This document shows, one piece after another, positions 6,578 to 8,006 of a stretch of 8,006 nt of DNA; within the stretch, counting starts at the first letter, position 1, and each line of letters starts with the position of its first letter. The position numbers were made by a program, and so were the translations under genes. Below the pieces are notes generated by a model, which was not told the origin of the DNA, searched no databases, and was given only the letters and a program-made list of their open reading frames with translations. Source of the DNA: CAYTOJ01 sp964439415 (GTDB lineage Bacteria > Pseudomonadota > Alphaproteobacteria > Rickettsiales > CAZAGG01); assembly GCA_964439415.1 (NCBI GenBank), contig CAYTOJ010000088.1, positions 1-8,006 on the forward strand, in the 5' to 3' direction.

Positions 6578-6616
6578 GATATAACTATCGCACTTCAAGA
6601 GTGCGATAGTTATATC
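6578..6616. repeat. Perfect 17-bp inverted repeat with 5-base loop upstream of bamE
   Basis: GATATAACTATCGCACT (6578-6594) and AGTGCGATAGTTATATC (6600-6616) are exact reverse complements around TCAAG. It lies between the small minus-strand gene (ends 6738) and bamE (starts 6554). On the plus strand it is followed by TTTTATGTTTT, terminator-like, but no plus-strand gene ends there; on the minus strand it is followed by CCCTGAGAATTTT and would form in the bamE leader. It could be a terminator for the upstream gene, a regulator binding site, or a miniature palindromic repeat. Confidence 0.85.
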
Positions 6617-6660
6617 TTTTATGTTTTGCGCATGGCCGCCAACCCAGCCGAATCCGCGTA

Positions 6661-6717
6661 TATACTGCTCGCTACTTGCCTGCAATAAATCCACACTCTT
6701 CATACGCGAGCAGTATA
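6661..6717. repeat. 12-bp perfect inverted repeat, arms 33 bases apart
   Basis: TATACTGCTCGC (6661-6672) and GCGAGCAGTATA (6706-6717) are exact reverse complements. The right arm lies 20 bases from the stop of the small minus-strand gene. The long AT-rich loop is unlike a standard terminator; the arms could be the ends of a small mobile element or a paired operator. With the 17-bp palindrome it accounts for most of the 183-base spacer 6555-6737, in which I see no convincing gene. Confidence 0.7.
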
Positions 6718-6737
6718 CATAATCCAATTAAAGTGAT

Positions 6738-7145
6738 TTATGCAACTGATTCCAACAGCAGCCCTTTATCATCCTTCTCCAGATCATGAATCCTGTTATA
6801 GGCATTGCAGGCGCGGCGGGGCGCTTTTTTCTCATTATCCGGCTCTAGTGGCGCGAATATCCGGCAGTCCAGATGGTCAGAGGCGGCGTATTTCAGCTTG
6901 CCTAAGTTCAGATGAATAAGATAGTCTCCGGCTTCGCTGCAAGTGGTGATTTGCAGGCTGATTTGGGTTTGATGTCTGTCACCAGGCTGGTTTTGCTGGC
7001 CGCCTTTGAATAGCTGGCTACCAACAGATTCAGCCGCCTTTACCGGTGGCAGGATTTCAGAGGCGGTTTTACGCCGCAAGTATGTTCTGTCAGGGCTGGA
7101 GCCAAACAGTGCAGCGTGCATACTTTTGCTTATAAAACTCACCAT
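6738..7145 (-). CDS. Hypothetical small protein
   Basis: A 135-residue open frame that I do not recognise. The product is soluble-looking: no signal peptide or membrane segment, a basic start (SPDRTYLRRKTASEILPPVKAAES at 17-40), a glutamine-rich low-complexity stretch at about 50-63 (QQNQPGDRHQTQ), a likely strand pair ISLQITTCSEAGDYLIHLNLG at 62-82, and a charged C-terminal helix (NRIHDLEKDDKGLLLES). The alternation in the middle looks like a real beta-structured domain, and the frame fills the space between bamE and the divergent SCO1 gene, so a gene is more likely than not. Start is ATG 7145 or the internal ATG 7121; neither has a clear ribosome site. It faces away from the SCO1 gene with 74 bases between starts. 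Separated from bamE by two palindromes, it may or may not share a transcript with it. Confidence 0.5.
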   Translation of the reverse strand: MVSFISKSMHAALFGSSPDRTYLRRKTASEILPPVKAAESVGSQLFKGGQQNQPGDRHQTQISLQITTCSEAGDYLIHLNLGKLKYAASDHLDCRIFAPLEPDNEKKAPRRACNAYNRIHDLEKDDKGLLLESVA

Positions 7146-7210
7146 CGTGCAATGATACTGCGTTATTATTACAACTATTCAGGGTCTTTTTATCTTTTTA
7201 ACCAAATTTA

Positions 7211-7216
7211 AAGGAG
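7211..7216 (+). promoter_or_regulatory. Ribosome binding site fixing the SCO1 start
   Basis: AAGGAG at 7211-7216, preceded by an AT-rich stretch, three bases before ATG 7220. The spacing is short but this is the only strong Shine-Dalgarno match near a start in the window, and the alternative ATG at 7256 has none. Confidence 0.6.
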
Positions 7217-7219
7217 TTT

Positions 7220-7840
7220 ATGTCTCTGAAACATAAAAAAACAAAATCAGCCAACATGCTGAAAATTATACGATATATTGCGTTTCTGGGAATTGGCCTT
7301 ATGGCTATTACCTTGACATATAAGGATATGTCATCAAGGGATTCGCAGAATACGGCAGTATCAGCCCCTTTCATCGGTGGCAGTTTTGATTTGACGGACT
7401 CTAAAGGCGGCAGAGTCAGCAATCAGGATTTCAATGGCAAGCTGATGCTGGTTTATTTCGGTTTTGCCTCCTGCCCTGATGTATGCCCTGTGGAGCTGGC
7501 AAAAATCAGTACAGTTCTTACAAAGCTGGATAAGGAAGCGCTAAAGGTTGCAACCGTTTTCATAACCGTAGACCCGGTTAACGATACCCCGGCCAAACTG
7601 GCGGACTTCGCCAAAGCTTTTGACCCGAGCATAGTTTACCTTACCGGCACAAATGATGAGATAACCAAAGCCCGGAAAAGTTATAAAGTATTCAGTGTGC
7701 AGATTCAGAAGGACGGGATGGATACCATTGAGCATTCATCAATAATCTACCTTATGGACAGGCAGGGCAATTACCTCACCCACTTTACCATTGAAGACAG
7801 TGCTGAGAAAATACTTGCGGCTATAAACAAGAATCTTTAG
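7220..7840 (+). CDS. SCO1/SenC/PrrC-family copper chaperone
   Basis: Membrane-anchored thioredoxin-fold protein that delivers copper to the CuA site of cytochrome c oxidase or keeps its cysteines reduced; the domain faces the periplasm. The 206-residue product has a basic start, one transmembrane helix at about 15-33, then the conserved domain: FDLTDSKGGRVSNQDFNGKLMLVYFGFASCPDVCP with copper-binding C85 and C89 (CxxxC), VFITVDPVNDTPAKLADFAKAFDP at about 113-136, and the third ligand H172 in IEHSSIIYLMD. All three ligands are present and the length is usual for the family. It implies aerobic respiration with an aa3-type oxidase, although no oxidase gene lies in the window. It is divergent from the small hypothetical gene and preceded by AAGGAG. 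A short hairpin overlaps its stop codon. Confidence 0.95.
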   Translation: MSLKHKKTKSANMLKIIRYIAFLGIGLMAITLTYKDMSSRDSQNTAVSAPFIGGSFDLTDSKGGRVSNQDFNGKLMLVYFGFASCPDVCPVELAKISTVLTKLDKEALKVATVFITVDPVNDTPAKLADFAKAFDPSIVYLTGTNDEITKARKSYKVFSVQIQKDGMDTIEHSSIIYLMDRQGNYLTHFTIEDSAEKILAAINKNL

Positions 7841-7856
7841 AGATTCATTTTATATT
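7831..7856 (+). terminator. Short hairpin overlapping the SCO1 stop codon
   Basis: GAATCT (7831-7836), loop TTAG (which includes the stop codon), AGATTC (7841-7846), followed by ATTTTATATT. A 6-bp stem with an interrupted T tract is a modest rho-independent terminator candidate; ribosomes ending at the stop would cover it, so efficiency is doubtful. Confidence 0.4.
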
Positions 7857-7875
7857 GGATTTGGGAAGTAAGCAG

Positions 7876-7905
7876 GCTTTCCTGTGATGGAAAGCGCAGC
7901 TTTTG
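7876..7905 (+). terminator. Hairpin downstream of the SCO1 gene
   Basis: GCTTTCC (7876-7882) pairs exactly with GGAAAGC (7889-7895) around TGTGAT, then GCAGCTTTTG. A 7-bp stem with a late four-T run could be the true end of the SCO1 transcript, or the first stem of a longer structured element that continues to the window edge. Confidence 0.35.
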
Positions 7906-7940
7906 CGAACTGAACTAAAACTGCCAGGCTGCCTGTTCGG

Positions 7941-8006
7941 TCTGGATTATATGTCGGGGAGTAGCGCAGCCCCGTGGGAGGTTCGGCAACGCCGAAACGA
8001 CCAGAA
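7941..8006 (+). ncRNA. Structured noncoding tail, possible truncated yybP-ykoY (manganese) riboswitch or palindromic repeat
   Basis: No protein frame is supported here. TCTGG (7941-7945) pairs with CCAGA (8001-8005), enclosing CGGGG/CCCCG (7955-7959 with 7970-7974) and a perfect TTCGGC-AAC-GCCGAA hairpin (7982-7996). The string GGGGAGTAGC at 7956-7965 equals the conserved 5' core of the yybP-ykoY manganese riboswitch; the rest of that structure, ending in a GCAAGACC-like segment, would need further sequence to the right. Against this, the stems close within the window and pair the core's G run, and GGGAGG followed by a small GC hairpin also occurs in the hemW-associated palindromic block, so a dispersed repeat is an equal alternative. 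Confidence 0.3.

Noticed and set aside
6536..6727. 63-residue minus-strand frame through the bamE upstream spacer, running 19 bases into bamE
   Set aside because: It overlaps the bamE signal peptide in another frame, passes through both inverted repeats and has no ribosome site. The middle (SEQYIRGFGWVGGHAQNIKD) looks somewhat protein-like, so a relic or repeat-encoded peptide cannot be excluded, but a gene is not supported.
3790..7160. Identical 10-mer AATGATACTG in two intergenic regions (3790-3799 and 7151-7160)
   Set aside because: Ten bases shared by two AT-rich spacers in 8 kb can occur by chance, flanks differ, and the second site has no matching -35 box in the same direction.
7955..8006. 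tRNA gene start (CGGGGAGTAGCGCAG resembles the first bases of some proline tRNAs)
   Set aside because: After the D-arm-like start there is no second GCGC to close the D stem, and no anticodon stem in the right place; the GC hairpins do not fit a cloverleaf.
1..8006. CRISPR array, transposase, rRNA or prophage structural gene
   Set aside because: I looked for spaced direct repeats, DDE-type frames and conserved rRNA strings and saw none.

Overview
The window looks like an alphaproteobacterial chromosome fragment, probably from a draft or metagenome assembly because it carries a run of 100 N at 2631-2730. The taxonomic signal comes from gene content and order: hemD followed 5 bases later by a Mic60/mitofilin-type membrane protein (an arrangement known in Alphaproteobacteria), a 3-hydroxybutyrate dehydrogenase, a BamE lipoprotein with the alphaproteobacterial-looking tail, HemW and a SCO1/SenC copper protein. 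Most genes are of medium GC, but the block around 3800-4300 is clearly AT-rich. I cannot name a genus.

Layout. Positions 1-2630 hold a tightly packed plus-strand series: the C-terminal 100 residues of a WrbA-like flavodoxin-family oxidoreductase, bdhA (4-base ATGA overlap), hemD (uroporphyrinogen-III synthase) and the first 270 residues of Mic60. After the gap, 2731-3747 is tgt (tRNA-guanine transglycosylase) without its first ~25-35 residues. The open frame running through the N run would give a Mic60-Tgt fusion; this is an assembly artefact. Next come an ImmA/IrrE-type zinc peptidase and an overlapping small two-helix membrane protein, an AT-rich pair that looks like an accessory insertion. 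A hairpin at 4735-4765 separates this from the convergent minus-strand pair bamE-hemW (8-base overlap). Further right is an unrecognised minus-strand small gene, and divergently a SCO1 gene at 7220-7840, followed by a structured noncoding tail.

Themes. hemD and hemW concern heme synthesis and delivery, SCO1 cytochrome oxidase assembly, Mic60 inner-membrane architecture and BamE the outer-membrane assembly machine, so much of the window is envelope and respiration housekeeping. The unusual parts are (i) a GC-rich palindromic stretch that reads in frame into the N-terminus of HemW, resembling in concept the protein-coding palindromic elements of Rickettsia; (ii) a perfect 17-bp palindrome and a second 12-bp inverted repeat between bamE and its upstream gene; (iii) a hairpin-rich tail at 7850-8006 containing GGGGAGTAGC, the signature of the yybP-ykoY manganese riboswitch, which could alternatively be another copy of a dispersed GC-rich repeat; and (iv) the ImmA-membrane protein pair. 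No rRNA, tRNA, CRISPR array or transposase was seen.
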